Positions 1 through 11,470 of a DNA stretch of 64,000 bases are shown here, piece by piece (within the stretch, counting starts at the first letter, position 1; every line of letters starts with the position of its first letter). The notes under the pieces were generated by a model that was given only the letters and a program-made list of their open reading frames with translations, was not told the DNA's origin and did not search any database. The position numbers were made by a program, and so were the translations under genes. Source of the DNA: Haberlea rhodopensis (taxonomy: Eukaryota > Streptophyta > Magnoliopsida > Lamiales > Gesneriaceae); the NCBI GenBank assembly GCA_907163345.1, contig CAJQUN010000009.1, positions 248,001-312,000 of the forward strand. Direction: 5' to 3'.

Positions 1-617
1 AGGATCACTCTCCCAAACTTGGTTGATTGGGTTCACTTCGGTGTTGCTAGGAAATGATCATCTTTGTTGGTTGTTCATGGCATTAGCAAGCTGCCCAATT
101 TGCACCTCAAGAGACTTCATTGTAGCACCAATGTTGTTCATGTGACAATCGTATCAAGCCTCGACTCATTCTTGTCAAGCCTCAATGTCAAACTTTGAAC
201 AAAAGTATTCACCAAATCTTCGAGTGAAGGTTTATCTTCATTCTTTTGTGGAGCATATCTAGGCTCATCTTGACACGGGAATTCATCAGATAAATGATGG
301 TAATGATTCTCTGGTGGATATTGGTGACTCCAACCCAGCATTGAAGGATCAAAGTGCCACTGATAGTCGAAATTCGCCATATGGTTAAACAGGTGCACCC
401 TGTCATCATCTCTACAATATATGGGACTACCAGCTGCCAAAGCTCCATTAAATACCCATTCTTGTGTGTCTGCATCCAATCCAATATAGAAAGATTGAAG
501 AGGAGCGTAGTTTGAAAAGTCGTGGTTGAATCTGTCCCAAGCTGCATAGAATGGTTCATACGGTTGTTGGGCAAAGCTTGTGGAAACTTGCTGATGAAAC
601 ATCTCCAAGTACCTCAC
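1..617 (-). pseudogene. Athila-type gag fragment, frameshifted
   Basis: An open frame runs from 617 to 138 (about 159 codons). It includes the segments FYAAWDRFNHDFSNYAPLQS and FYIGLDADTQEW, which fit the conserved gag core of Athila-like Ty3 elements (usually an 'AWERF...FYxGL' pattern). After 138 the gag similarity continues in another frame as NNIGATMKSLEVQIGQLANA, followed by the SNTEVNP motif typical of the gag C-terminal part. The reading frame is therefore broken near 138-150, and a stop follows near position 30. The fragment is not expected to make a functional gag. Family assignment is from recalled motifs. Confidence 0.7.
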
Positions 618-694
618 AAGAATAACAAAAAATAAAATTCTAAATTAAAATCAAGACTACTTGGTAACAGTATCAGTAAACAAAATTATATCAA

Positions 695-712
695 TCCCCG
701 GCAACGGCGCCA
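695..712 (-). other. Primer-binding site, tRNA-Asp type
   Basis: On the plus strand this reads TCCCCGGCAACGGCGCCA, identical to the 3' end of plant tRNA-Asp including CCA. The minus-strand RNA would therefore anneal to that tRNA to prime reverse transcription. It lies six bases inside the proposed LTR edge, as usual for Athila/Tat elements. It is not a tRNA gene: no cloverleaf precedes it. Confidence 0.9.
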
Positions 713-718
713 AAAACT

Positions 719-2033
719 TGAAGCGTTTGAAACGTACCGCAAGTGTACGGTGTCAAGTTTTAGTATAGAAAGATGTCGAACCCACAGAGATTGAAAATTA
801 AGTTACACCAAGTACTGTAATTAGAATAGTCTCGACTTTATTTAGATAGTCGATAGCATGATTATTAAATTAATCTACTAAAATAAAATAAAAGATTAAC
901 AAGATGGTAATTTAAGTGGAGAAAATCAATGAGAACGGATTCTAGAGGTTCGACTTCACTCAACTATCCACTATGTCGTGTTTTCCTAGTTTACTAGCCG
1001 AGAATTCTTATTTGTTTCTACTCCCCCTCCCGGGTGTTAAGCAGAAGTAATTATCTAACATTAATCTTGATATCCCTATCTAAGATTAATTACCAAACAA
1101 TTGTAAAAGCGCAGTAATTCCTATTACGACTTCTATGGAGTTATAGGCCTTCCGAACAATATAACTACCACGATACGAATTCCTTCTTTCCTATTCACAA
1201 CCCCCTCTTCCGAGTGATAGATCACGAATATGGAATCATTCAATCCATGGCCAGTAGATTAAAAGCATTAAGAACAGGAAAACATAAATAAACCATACGG
1301 AAATCCAAATAAACTTCAAGTCAAGATCCGTCTAACTCTAGAATAATAAATTACTTCATGAATACATTAAATAAACACATAGACATGTCTTTAATCATCA
1401 TAAACATAAGGGAATAGATAATCAAACGAATTGGATGATGGCCCTCCGTCCCCGGTAGTCGCCGTCGTCTTCTCCGTCGTCAAAATCTGAACCCTTCGTT
1501 GTAAGCGCACCGCCTCGATTGATCTCCTCCTCTCCTCTTTAGCTCTCGGTCCTTGTCTCTGAACTTACGTGAATTTTCTCACGTCTTCCTTCGTCTCCTA
1601 TTTTCTGTACGTGAATTGTCCTTCCTCCTTCCAAAATATCTCTCCTGCCTGCTGCCTTCTTCTTTTTTACGTATCCCTTTTCTAAGTAACTTTATTTCTC
1701 TCCAAATCTCCCGAATCCTCACGTCAATCTCTTTCCTTTTTTAATTTATTCCCAAATCTCATGTATATATATTATATTATATTATATTATAATATAATAT
1801 AATATAATCTTGCCATTTGACATGTCCCGGTACATGATTATTCAATGTTGATTCCCAATTTGAATTCTTGTCACATTTATGTATTTTTCATCATCTTTTA
1901 GTAATAAAATGCTTAATTCATTGGATTCCTGTAAAACAACACAGAACAAGAACAAAAGACGTAATTCTGCTCGAATACCAACACTAAATCATGCAAAATA
2001 AGAAGAATATAAGTGTATAAAATACACTTATCA
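719..2033 (-). repeat. 5' LTR of the Athila-type element
   Basis: The inner edge (719) abuts the PBS leader. The outer edge is placed at the minus-strand start TGATAAGTGTATTTTATACA. The short phrase 'gtgggttcgac' near the 3' end also occurs near the 3' end of the Athila LTR at 37367-38.8 kb, which supports a common family. The outer boundary is inferred, since no second LTR of this copy is visible. Confidence 0.6.
1769..1808. repeat. Palindromic (ATATT)n/(AATAT)n microsatellite
   Basis: Repeats of ATATT on the left turn into AATAT on the right around position 1789, giving a nearly perfect palindrome of about 40 bp inside the Athila LTR. Single-stranded, it could form a cruciform or RNA hairpin. 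No function is implied. Confidence 0.8.
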
Positions 2034-2046
2034 CTACACAAAAGGC

Positions 2047-2690
2047 TGAAATCACTCATCAATCCCCTCGGACATCGCCTCGGGCGATCATCATCGCCGC
2101 GCCCCAACGGTCGTCAAATTACACGGATCACCTCAGGTGATCGATAGCAAAAATCAAGGTCGTAGCCTCAGCATGTCATCGCCTCAAACGAACTCCACAT
2201 CGCCTCAGGCGTTCATCGCATCGCCTCGGGCGATCAGCCCATCGCCTCAAACGATCTCCCCATGCGCGCATGCCCGCGCATGCCTCGTCGTCGCCTCTGT
2301 CGATGTGCGGGGCGAAGTCCCGCATGGTTGCCATCGCCTCAGGCGTTGGTCATCATCACCTGGAGCGATCTTTCTGGTATGCTCGCCTAGCCATCGCCTC
2401 TGTCGATGTGCGTGGCGATGCCCCACCTGGCTGCCATCGCCTGGGGCGATCCAGGCCAGAATATGCACAATCGATTTTCTTCATTCCAAACCACTTTTCA
2501 TCACTTAATTTGCACACTAAGTAGATGCATTAGTATAACAAACACAAATTTTGTTGATCATCAAAACTCAAAGATTAACCGGGAATAATTTAACGCATTA
2601 AACGCAACCATGCGTTTAAGGCTCAACAGGAGATGTTAATGTTGCTCCAGTGATAGCATCATGTGACATCATCAAAATCAATATTGAATT
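2047..2690 (-). repeat. LTR-like flank with imperfect GGCGATC/GATCGCC motifs
   Basis: From 2060 to 2460 the phrase 'catcgcctcaggcgatc' recurs in many degenerate forms, spaced about 20-40 bp and GC-rich against AT-rich surroundings. From about 2500 to 2690, read on the minus strand, the sequence resembles a copia SIRE-type LTR start ('tttgatgatcaacaaaatt...gtgtttgttatactaatgc', broken here). I infer an LTR fragment into which, or beside which, the Athila element sits. Open frames across it are by-products of the repeat. Confidence 0.35.
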
Positions 2691-3420
2691 TTTTTTTCTT
2701 AAATAGAAAACAGAAATTATATTAAACCAAACTAGAAGTATATCAGACACGACTGTCAGACACCGCTAAAAAGACAAACAGAAATTGTCTAATGGTAATG
2801 TGATTCAAGCAGAAATGTTAGAACTTGACCAGTATTTATCAAAGACCATCATAGCTAGCCTAGGTCTCCTCAAACCAAAGAGCACAGGTGGAAGTCGAAA
2901 AAGTGAACTGCCTTCCAAGATATTTGAAGGAAGAAACACGTCCTTCCCCAAACACAGATAACATAAACAACATAGACAATAATGATGGAAACCCTAGAAA
3001 AGAGACCACCGAGAAACAAACAAACTTCCTCCCAACAACACGGTGTCCCATCTGAAGGGAGAATGGGCCGGGAAAACATACACTCATCACCAGTAGAAGG
3101 AAAAGGTACCAAAGACTCATAAAAAATCACCAAAATCAGCGTAAAATCCAAGGAAATCATATGGAAAGTGAAAAGGATACCAACCGATGTCAACCAAAGC
3201 CATGAAAGCCAACGACGATACTTTGGTGAACTCCAAAGCCCTTGAGGCTGAAACTGAAAACCAGTGGATTCAGACGAAAACACCGAAATAAAGAGGGTGA
3301 AACACGCATTACACCAAACCGACATCACAAATCCACGTGAAGCTGGAACGGAGTTAATACCCGAGACGGTAGAGCTAAAAATGGCTGGATGGAACGAAAG
3401 AATGACAATCGACTGCAAGA
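2690..3420 (-). mobile_element. Possible 3' end of a truncated LINE
   Basis: On the minus strand this stretch ends in 'ggtttaatataatttctg', an A/T-rich tail and a run of A residues at 2699-2690, as expected of a 5'-truncated non-LTR retrotransposon with its poly(A) tail. The open frame 3418-2870 shows no reverse transcriptase motif that I recognise. A captured gene fragment is an alternative. No clear target-site duplication was found. Confidence 0.3.
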
Positions 3421-4577
3421 AGAAAGGGGTGTTTCACACGTTAATATTGTATATGGATGAATGATGTTGGCAAGGTCACCATCAGTCAAACCATGATCTT
3501 CGATGGTCAATTGAGAAACTTCTATCATACATTGGGACAGGGGCGAACTTAATACATGAATTGGACTGATTGACTTATTATAGGGGTTTGTCTGGGCTGC
3601 AGCCCAAACCAACCCCAATACTTTATATATATATATGGTTTAATCATTTATTTTTTATAATACAAATTAAAAGTAAAATTTCGCCAATAATATGTTTCCA
3701 TGAATGCACTTGCTTGTCAAATACAGAAGCTGACATTAGATTTTATCAAATACCAATTATTTTGTATTTTAAATTTTTATCCTCATTTGCAATTTTTTCT
3801 GTTTTCGCCGCTAAAGGACTCCATATGTTTGATGAGTATTCGAGTCTCAACTCGCCTGATGATAAAAAAGTTATGGTAAAAATTATAATAATAACAAGAA
3901 AAATGTTTGTGGGAAAACAAATGATAAAGAATAGAGTATTTCGGCAATGGGGGACACCCTTTCGTTTCGACATGAGTAGGGACAATAATTTTCATAAATA
4001 TTTTTTCTAAAAATTTCTATATAATTATTTCCAAAAAAAAATTAAATAATTATTTTCATCCAAAATTCGTGCAATTATCCCAAGTCACCCTGTAAATTAT
4101 TTTCATCCAAAATTAGTGCAGTTATCCCAAGTCACCCTGTACTTCTGTACATATATATGTGTATGTACCTCGTCAAATCTTGTTTCTTTATTTCCTAATC
4201 ACATAACGTAAATGCCAAACATTTGCTTGCACCTTGTTGAAATTTATGCGGGGTTATAAGCAATAATCAACTGCAGTTAAACAACAGTAACAGAAACTTG
4301 GAAGGGTCACCTAATCCAAGATCCTCTTTCTTAATCCTCACAAGTCACATCTATTCTCCAATGTGTAATAATACGAACTTATTGAATTCGACAGATGGGG
4401 TCTTTAAAGATTTGCCTTTGAATGCCTTAATGCGCCGTTCTGCGGTGAGACAGAGGCTTTAAATTGCTGCATTCCATCAATGGGTTCTTTAAAAATCCAA
4501 TCTTGAGAGTTATTGTATAATCTTCTATGCATTTAAAGGTTCCTAACTTCTAGTCCTTCAACACGATTACTTTAAAA
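3421..4577. other. Intergenic spacer with a 47-bp tandem duplication
   Basis: AT-rich spacer upstream of the RINGv gene. It contains two tandem 47-bp units (4049-4095 and 4096-4141) ending in 'caagtcaccctgta'. The sequence 'caggggcga' near 3538 resembles a hAT-type terminal repeat, but no partner end was found. I see no coding region. The last few hundred bases presumably carry the promoter of the gene starting at 4578. Confidence 0.6.
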
Positions 4578-6214
4578 ATGTCCCACATGGATTTGGAATG
4601 CGGCGGTGGCGTCGCCAGTGAGGAGGAGGAGGAAGAGGGCAGTGTTTGTTACTCCGACGCCTACTCTACAGCTGATGGTGATGCATCTTCAGATGAGATT
4701 TTGGAAGCCGAGGCTTTGGAATCTAGGAAAGCTTTCTCAGTGGCGGATTCTTCTGATTGTTCAGTTGACATTGATGTAGAAAGTGGTGGGATTGGTGAAA
4801 AGAGGGTGAGTATGAGTAGAAGTGAGAGGGATTGCAGGATTTGTCATCTGAGTTTGGTGAGCAGAAGCCCTGGTCTTGGTGTTGCTATCGAGTTGGGGTG
4901 TTCTTGTAAGGATGATTTGGCTGTTGCCCATAAGCATTGCGCTGAAACTTGGTTCAAGATCAAAGGAAACAAGTTGGTGATCTTAAACTTTTAACTTTTT
5001 TCCGGTGTTTTTTTGTCTACTAAATTTGCTTAAATGCATTCGTTTCTTGACAAATTGCTAAAAAAAAATTTACTGTGTGTTTTAATTTGCTAACAACAAA
5101 TATTGTCCTTTTCCTTTTTTCTTTGGCACCTAGGATTTAGTTGAATGACGACTCAATCTATGATGTATTTTGAGAGACAGTTTAGTTTAATAACACATGA
5201 AATGTGGCATTGTTTTGCATAATCTCGAAGTAACTTTGTGAGTACTGGAAAATACATGTATTTGGCTTGAGGGAATATTATGTTTTGTATGCTTAGCTGA
5301 CAAGACTACACAGCTTTGATGATTCTGATAACTGCATTTAGTATTGTGAAAACGATAAAGAAGATTGTGATTATCAGCAACATAATGAAGGGCAAAAAGT
5401 AAAGTAAAAGAGAAAAGAAGTTGGAGTAATTGCTAAAAAATTTAACACAGATTCTCTTACTTTTTCCTGTTCGATATGCCTTTTTTTTCCATGGTTATTT
5501 GCTTATTTTGTTGCCCATCTTCAGATTCCAAAGTTTTCGTCGCTTAATAATCCAATGATCTCGAGCTCTCCCTGTACGGGATTCTTGATAAACTCGTTCG
5601 AATTTTGAAAATTTTCAGCTACTTTGGCTAGTGACTAATCATAATCTTGGGGGTTTGTCCATCTTTTGGCTTTAGACTCTACCTTCGAGTTTGTTAAAAG
5701 TCTGAACCCAACAAACTAGTCTATAAGAAGATAGAAGAAGCTCAAAAGTTAGTCTATTTGGGATGACTGTTGGAGAGCCCCTCAAACTCAACAATCCCTC
5801 CAAGATCTGTTAATAGAGTCGATGTAGGACATGTAATAGAAACTTGGGCGACTATAAGATGAAGATAGTTTCTAGTTTACACTATCCATTCTTTTCCAAA
5901 TTGTGATTCAATATGTTTAAACCGTTATCGTTTTGTCTTCAATCTGATGTCTCACTGCGACTATCATTGTCAGGACTTGTGAGATTTGTAATTCGATAGC
6001 ACGAAACATAGTCGGGCCTAATGATATCGAGGCTTTGCAACAACAAACAGGCGACAATAGCGCCACTGCAACAGCTACTTCCTTAGCTGCATCACCTTCC
6101 ACTTCAGAAACACGAAGCTGCCTGAATGGACACCGGTTTTTGAATCTTCTTCTTGCTTGTATGGTATTTGCATTTGTCATATCATGGCTTTTCCACTTCA
6201 ATATCCCATCATAA
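4578..6214 (+). CDS. RINGv (RING-CH) zinc-finger protein with C-terminal membrane segment, 2 exons
   Basis: Exons are 4578-4972 and 5974-6214, with a GT-AG intron of 1001 bp at phase 2; the joined frame gives 211 residues ending in TAA. The first about 75 residues are acidic and serine-rich. A C4HC3 RINGv finger follows: C86-x2-C89, C108-x-C110, H118-x2-C121, and C134-x2-C137 supplied by exon 2. The intron splits the finger just before its last cysteine pair. The last about 25 residues form one hydrophobic segment, roughly 187-205. RINGv proteins are E3 ubiquitin ligases, often membrane-anchored (MARCH-like), so ubiquitin transfer at a membrane is the likely role (inference). If the intron is retained, translation stops at 4994 and the finger is left incomplete. 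Substrate is unknown. The start is the first ATG that leads into the acidic region; an in-frame ATG lies three codons further on. Confidence 0.88.
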
Positions 6215-6674
6215 GTCTTGTGTAATGTAATATATCTTGAAGATTTTACCAAACTTGAAGAAGCTGTGTGTATCATTCTTGATGACATGGTTCTTGTGAA
6301 TGCTAGTTTTCTCCTCCCTATTCTTGTCTTCTGGACCATTGTTTGCTCGAGAAATGTTCTTGACCAGGCAAGCCCGATTGAGGTGATCACGATTAGCCAT
6401 CCATCTGAAATGAAAAATTTTCTTTTATGATCAATTTCTCTCGATTAAATTTATAGGTCTATACGTGGAAGATTGGTAGATCGTTGCAACATAAGAACAA
6501 CTTAGTTGTTATGGTTGTTCTTCCCTTGGAAGGAACACTCGAAAAATTATAGCACTTGAACGCATGTCATTAGTTGCCCATTATGATGCTGACATGACAA
6601 CACAGACACGATATGACACGGACACGATAATACTGATTTTCAAAATTTTCAGGATACGACACGTCTGTGATACT

Positions 6675-6675
<1 letters not shown>

Positions 6676-6724
<49 letters not shown>
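6676..6724. repeat. (TA)n microsatellite
   Basis: About 24 uninterrupted TA repeats downstream of the RINGv gene. Short open frames reading through it (poly Tyr-Ile) are artefacts. Confidence 0.95.
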
Positions 6725-6727
<3 letters not shown>

Positions 6728-6789
6728 GTACTATATTACAAAATACTAAAATTCATATTTTTAAAATTCTAAAACCATATAGAAGCAAC

Positions 6790-7895
6790 AAAAATATTCT
6801 TATCAAATTCAAGAAGTGTATAAATAAATACATGTCACTAGAATCATCATAGTATCACTCATACTAATATCAAATACATTTTACATTCATTAACATAAAG
6901 TTTAACAAACACGTTTCATAAAAAATAACACCAAATATTCTTACCAAATTCAAGAAGCATATAAATAAATACATATCACTGAAATCATCATAATATCAAC
7001 ATACTAGCACAAAATATATATTACTTCAATTAATATAAAGTTTAACTAACACGTCCAAATTTCATTTTAGTCAAAAAAATTTGTAAATTGTACAATTAAC
7101 CCTCAAAAGTGCCATTTCCTTGTAGGACGCGTCCCTCGGCCGTATCTGACACTCATGTCCAATTATATTTTTATGTTTAAGCGGTGTCGATATCCTAACA
7201 GTGTCTGACACTGCGCCGAGTGTCCGTGCATCATATGTTGCTCATTATTTTGTCTATGTGTATCTCTAAAATGAATAAGAAATTCTCTTTAAAAAATGAA
7301 TTAGAAATTAGACCAACTGGAATCATCATAGTATCACTCATACTAATATCAAATACATTTTACTTTCATTAACATAAAGTTTAACAAACACGTTTAATAA
7401 AAATAACACCAAATATTCTTACCAAATTCAAGAAGTATATAAATAAATAGATGTCACTGAAATCATCATAATATCAACATACTAGCACCAGATATATATT
7501 ACTTCAATTAATATAAAGTTTAACTAACAAGTCCAAATTTCATTTTAGTCAACAAAATTTGTAAATTGTACAATTAACCCTCAAAAGTGTCATTTTCTTG
7601 TCGGACGCGTCCCTCGGCCGTGTCCAACACTATGTCCAATTATATTTTTATGTTCGAGCGGTGTCGATATACTAAAAGTGTCTAACACTGCGCCGAATGA
7701 TTTTTAGTAGTGTCTGTACATTATATTTTTATGTTCGAGCGGTGTCGATATCCTAAAAGTGTCTAACACTGCGTCGAATGATTTTTAGGAGTGTCTGTGC
7801 ATCATATGTTGCTCATTATTTTGTCTCTGTGTATCTTTAAAAATGAATAAGAAATTCTCTTTAAAAAAATGAATTAGAAATTAGACCAAAATTAT
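6790..7895. repeat. Nested tandem duplications containing a 'GTGTC..GACAC'-rich segment
   Basis: A unit of about 480 bp at 6840-7315 is repeated at 7318-7895, sharing 'atcatcatagtatcactcat', 'acaattaaccctcaaaagtg' and 'catatgttgctcattatttt'. Within each copy a shorter ~140-bp element ('aattcaagaag...tataaataaata') is itself repeated. Copy 2 has a further local duplication of 'gagcggtgtcgatat...tctaacactg' (7656 and 7735). I see no coding capacity. A non-autonomous transposon with internal repeats or a small tandem array are both possible. Confidence 0.75.
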
Positions 7896-9002
7896 TTTAC
7901 TACTTTGAGCTTCGAATATTGTTTTTTTACTAAAAAAAATATATATATAAAATTTTAATTTATTTTTTTCTAAAAATAAAAAAATAGCAATTATATATAC
8001 TTCATATGACCTCAAAAGAGAGAGTTTCTTAGTGGAGGCTGCTTGCCTGCTCTCACCAACTAAAATTATGTTTCAACTTGTGTAAGAATCTGGTAAAAAA
8101 AGAAGCATTTTTATAAAATTTATTATATACAAAGTTACACAAAAGGTAAAAAAATAATATTTTTTTGTTAATAAAAGAAAAAATGTTATTTACATTCCAA
8201 AATTGATAAATGAGCTCAATTATGACTTATTTTTTTTGTGTTGCAATAGACAAGATTATCCTTACTATTGCCTTTTCAAAATATATAACAAATTAAGACA
8301 AAAAATTTATGTTAATTTTTTTATTTTTTATTTTGATAAAAGTCGCACAAACTATTATAAAAGTTATAGCGCGTCTTATTTAAAAGTCCACAAACCCCAA
8401 GAAAAGAGCTAGAGCCAACTCCCGCACTTGAAAATTAATTTATTAGTCCACTTCCTTCTCACTTAATATGACCAAAATACCCCCTCTTTAACATTCACCC
8501 CCTCTTTCTTCCCTTTCCACTATCCATATTCCCAAACCCCAGCCAAATAATAATCGAACCCTAATGGCGGCAGAAACACCGACAGCAAGAAAAGACACTC
8601 ACCACCACCGCGGCCACCTTGAATTCCGATTTTCCTTCCGTGCCTATCATTTTCTTTGCATTCTCATCTTCTATAACCATCCTCAGCTTTATATTTAGTT
8701 TTGTTTTATTTTATTTGTTCAAAATGTCTGCAAGTGGAGAAGGTGACTCGATTAAAGTATTACGGAGTTATCGTTACAATGGCAGCTCCACATGATGTCT
8801 AGTAAGGATAGTTAAACTCTACCTTAGTCTTGAAAAAAAAGTGCAGTGAAATCAACTATGAGCTATTTATACTCCAATACATGGCTCCCATTAGACATTG
8901 TACACGTGACTTTGAACAATGATGATGACTTGAGTTGTTATATTTTATTGAAAGAATATATTATTGATATATTTACTAGTTAAACAATCCTACCATTTTA
9001 AA
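7896..9002. other. AT-rich spacer, no gene recognised
   Basis: Contains A/T tracts, a short 46-codon frame starting at 8564 ('ATGGCGGCAGAAACA') with no recognisable product, and from about 8720 possible decayed N-terminal sequence of the MULE described next. No promoter or RNA gene could be supported. Confidence 0.5.
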
Positions 9003-9438
9003 TCCAGGTATTAAGGAAGCGCCCCTACACAACAAAAAATATTGGGCTAATGTTTTCATGAAAACTGCATATGCTCCTACAAGCATGAGTTTACTAGACA
9101 TATAGATAGCACAGTGGAGTCAACGCCTCTTGCTCGTGAGTTTATGCAGTCTGCTCCTCAATGTTGGGCAAATTCATTATTCGTTTGGAGACCGATGGGG
9201 GTGATAAATAATCATCAGGCTGAATGTTGGAATAATTGGGTGAAAGCAGCATGATTTATGCCAGTGCAGCCACGGTCAATCACATACGTACAAAACGACC
9301 GGCGAGAAGAATCCTATAAGATGGGTGGAGAGTTATGCCCTAACCAGATAAGAAGTTGAGTGTCCATTACATGGCCTCCCATAACTTAAAGGTTGACAAA
9401 TTTTCTTCTTGGTTATTTGAGGTTATAGATAATGACAA
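9003..9438 (+). pseudogene. MULE (MuDR-type) transposase relic, left part
   Basis: In one frame the sequence reads NNHQAECWNNWVKAA, then a stop, then RREESYKMGGELCPNQ. In a neighbouring frame it reads HNLKVDKFSSWLFEVIDND. These match in order the conserved C-terminal half of plant Mutator-like transposases (N-x-AE(S/C)xN-W motif, then the stretch before the SWIM finger). Several stops and frame changes show that it is dead. The element is cut at 9434-9438 (GACAA) by the chromovirus and resumes at 19330. Confidence 0.75.
9434..9438. repeat. Target-site duplication GACAA, left copy
   Basis: GACAA precedes the TG of the left LTR at 9439 and is repeated exactly at 19330-19334 after the CA of the right LTR. 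A 5-bp TSD is the standard size for Ty3/gypsy integrases. Confidence 0.95.
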
Positions 9439-11418
9439 TGTCACGCCCCGAGACCGGGGTCAATAACACCGGCATTGATTTCCATAAACAACTTGAAATC
9501 AATAAGCCTCATAATATCATAACTACTGAAAAGCCAGTCTTTTTCCATAAAAATAAAAACCCATTGTCTTTACAATGAATAAAGAAATGCGGAATTAAAA
9601 ACTTAACAACTGAATAAATAAAATTGTCTTAAAGCTGGAAAACTTGAAAACATAAAAGATCTTGTTCTACGCAGCGGACTTGATTTCACCAACCCCAAAA
9701 TTGGTGCTCTTCTTCTTGCTCTAATTCTTCTTCGGCTTTATCTGGGGATGTAGAGTAAGGGGTTGAGTGTTTTGGAAAACACTCAGCAAGTGGGGGACAA
9801 TCGATATCATACATATACATAATTTTCATAAACTTGGATCATAAAACTTGCATAAACCGATATGAATGTATCTTAACATACTTGATTTGCCCCTACGAGC
9901 CATGACATAACATATCGTTTCATAATTTTCATATACTTAAGCACAGTAAAGCATTCTACTCTCTTCTTGGTACTGATATCAGTCTCTAGACTTATCCCTC
10001 CTAGAGATGAGGTCATAACATCGGCTAACCCACGAATAAAGGGTCTGGATAATCCAGAAACAACGGATTACCACCGTATAATGTTCTTTTAGCGGTTACA
10101 CCCCACCGCATCAGGGTCATGGGGATCCAAATCCAATTAGATTTCGAGTTTAACGTGCTTACAAAATATAATTTCATAATTTCAACATAATACATATCGA
10201 TTGGGAATTTAAAAACATACATAGTATTTTTGAAAACGAAACGAATAATTAACAAAAGCCCACTTACAGTGCTTGGTATCGTGCTTGATTGATCAAAGGT
10301 AAGAAGTGAATGGATTCTTATCTTCCTTGGCTTTCGAACAACACGAGTAGGCTGCCAAAAGCTTGAACCAAATCAGGGAGCTCTCGATCCAGATTCTTCA
10401 AACCAATCAAATTCGAGACAGAACTTTAATCAGCTTTTGGTTCGGAATTTGGACAGGAACTTGCTTAGTTTGAGGGAAGAGCTTCGAATAATAATGCTTA
10501 AAGGTTTCTGGAAACACAGACTACAAGCCACAGCTTGATCTCACTTGGTTTAGATTGCTGAAAATCGAAAGGATTGTCAACAGAATGCTAAGCAACGTTT
10601 GAACAGCTTCTGGGAACAAGTCACGGCTTTGGTTGTGATTTTCGAAGGAATTTAGCAACTCGATTTGTTGGACAGAAACCGTGGGTTCTCGGCTTTTGGT
10701 GGAAGGATTATGATGGCTTATTCTTTATCTTCCGAATCCAGAATATTGAAGAGTGTTTCTGGAACAGAAGGTGCAGAGCTTCGGTTTAAAGGATGGGGGA
10801 TTTCTTCTTGCTTTAGATGGCTGGAAGAAGATGGTTTTGGAATGAATAATCACCACCGAAGCTGGCTCTATTTATAGGCAGAAGTGGAGGCCAAGTTGAG
10901 GTGTTTGAGTTGGACTCTAACTCGAAAATATAGGGAATAGATTTGAGCAGATTGAGAAGAGGTGGAGCTGGATTCTGGTTGATTAATTGGAGGTGCAAAC
11001 ATTCGAAATTGTAGGGAATAAAATCCGTGCAGATGCATGTAGATTCTGTGCAGAACCATGAAGGATAACGAGCAGATTTCCTTCGATCATGACGCTGCTG
11101 AAGAGGTGGAAGAAATCGAAATTAATAAGCCTAATTTCATGAAATTCTTGCCAAGGTTTATCGAGAGATTTAAGGGGAGTATGAGGAGTTTTAGAGGTGT
11201 GATCCATCGAGAATAAAGGAACAAATCGAAGCAATTTGTTGTGGTGAAGATCAGAATCTGTTCGATCCTAAGCTGCTGAAATTCGATGGTTAAAGGATGA
11301 GTTTGAGATGGATGAGGACTCCTTGATGTATTAAAACTCTAGGCTAGAGTTTAGGCAATTTCAAACTCTTTTTAATCATGTTTTAGTTATCCCATAACCA
11401 AAAATTCGGGTCTTTACA
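9439..11418 (-). repeat. 3' LTR of the chromovirus
   Basis: 1980 bp, near-identical to 17349-19329. On the element strand it begins TGTAAAGACCC and ends GGGGCGTGACA. Short ORFs inside it, which occur in both LTRs, are LTR sequence and not genes. Confidence 0.95.
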
Positions 11419-11431
11419 TCCCTCCCTCCTT
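11419..11431 (-). other. Polypurine tract
   Basis: On the element strand it reads AAGGAGGGAGGGA directly before the 3' LTR, the expected primer for plus-strand DNA synthesis. Confidence 0.85.
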
Positions 11432-11470
11432 ATTGGAAGTTTCGTCCTCGAAACTTGAGTCAACTTGATC

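Larger units (their letters stand above)
1..2033 (-). mobile_element. Athila/Tat-type Ty3/gypsy retrotransposon, 5' part, cut by window edge
   Basis: Read on the minus strand, the order is 5' LTR (2033 to 719), primer-binding site (712-695), short leader, then a decayed gag (617 to 1) that runs off the window. The PBS matches the 3' end of tRNA-Asp, which is usual for the Athila/Tat branch of plant Ty3/gypsy elements (family knowledge). The gag fragment fits this branch. The outer LTR edge is inferred from the sequence TGATAAGTG, which resembles the LTR start of the second Athila-type copy at 37367. No TSD can be tested because the other end lies outside the window. Confidence 0.75.

Noticed and set aside
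2870..3418. 182-codon hydrophobic minus-strand frame
   Set aside because: No recognisable family, many aromatic and Cys residues typical of random translation, and it overlaps a likely truncated LINE tail.
3536..3660. hAT-like terminal sequence 'caggggcga' with 'gggctgcagccc'
   Set aside because: No matching opposite end or 8-bp duplication was found.
5917..6390. 157-codon minus-strand frame over the RINGv second exon
   Set aside because: It is the reverse shadow of the second exon, whose splice-joined frame completes the zinc finger.
8564..8704. 46-codon frame after 'aaaccctaATGGCGGCAG', a good plant start context
   Set aside because: No domain, no downstream exon could be joined, and the following DNA is decayed transposon.
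10025..10255. 76-codon frame with an exact copy at 17935-18165
   Set aside because: Both copies lie in chromovirus LTRs with no recognisable domain; duplication comes from the LTR pair.
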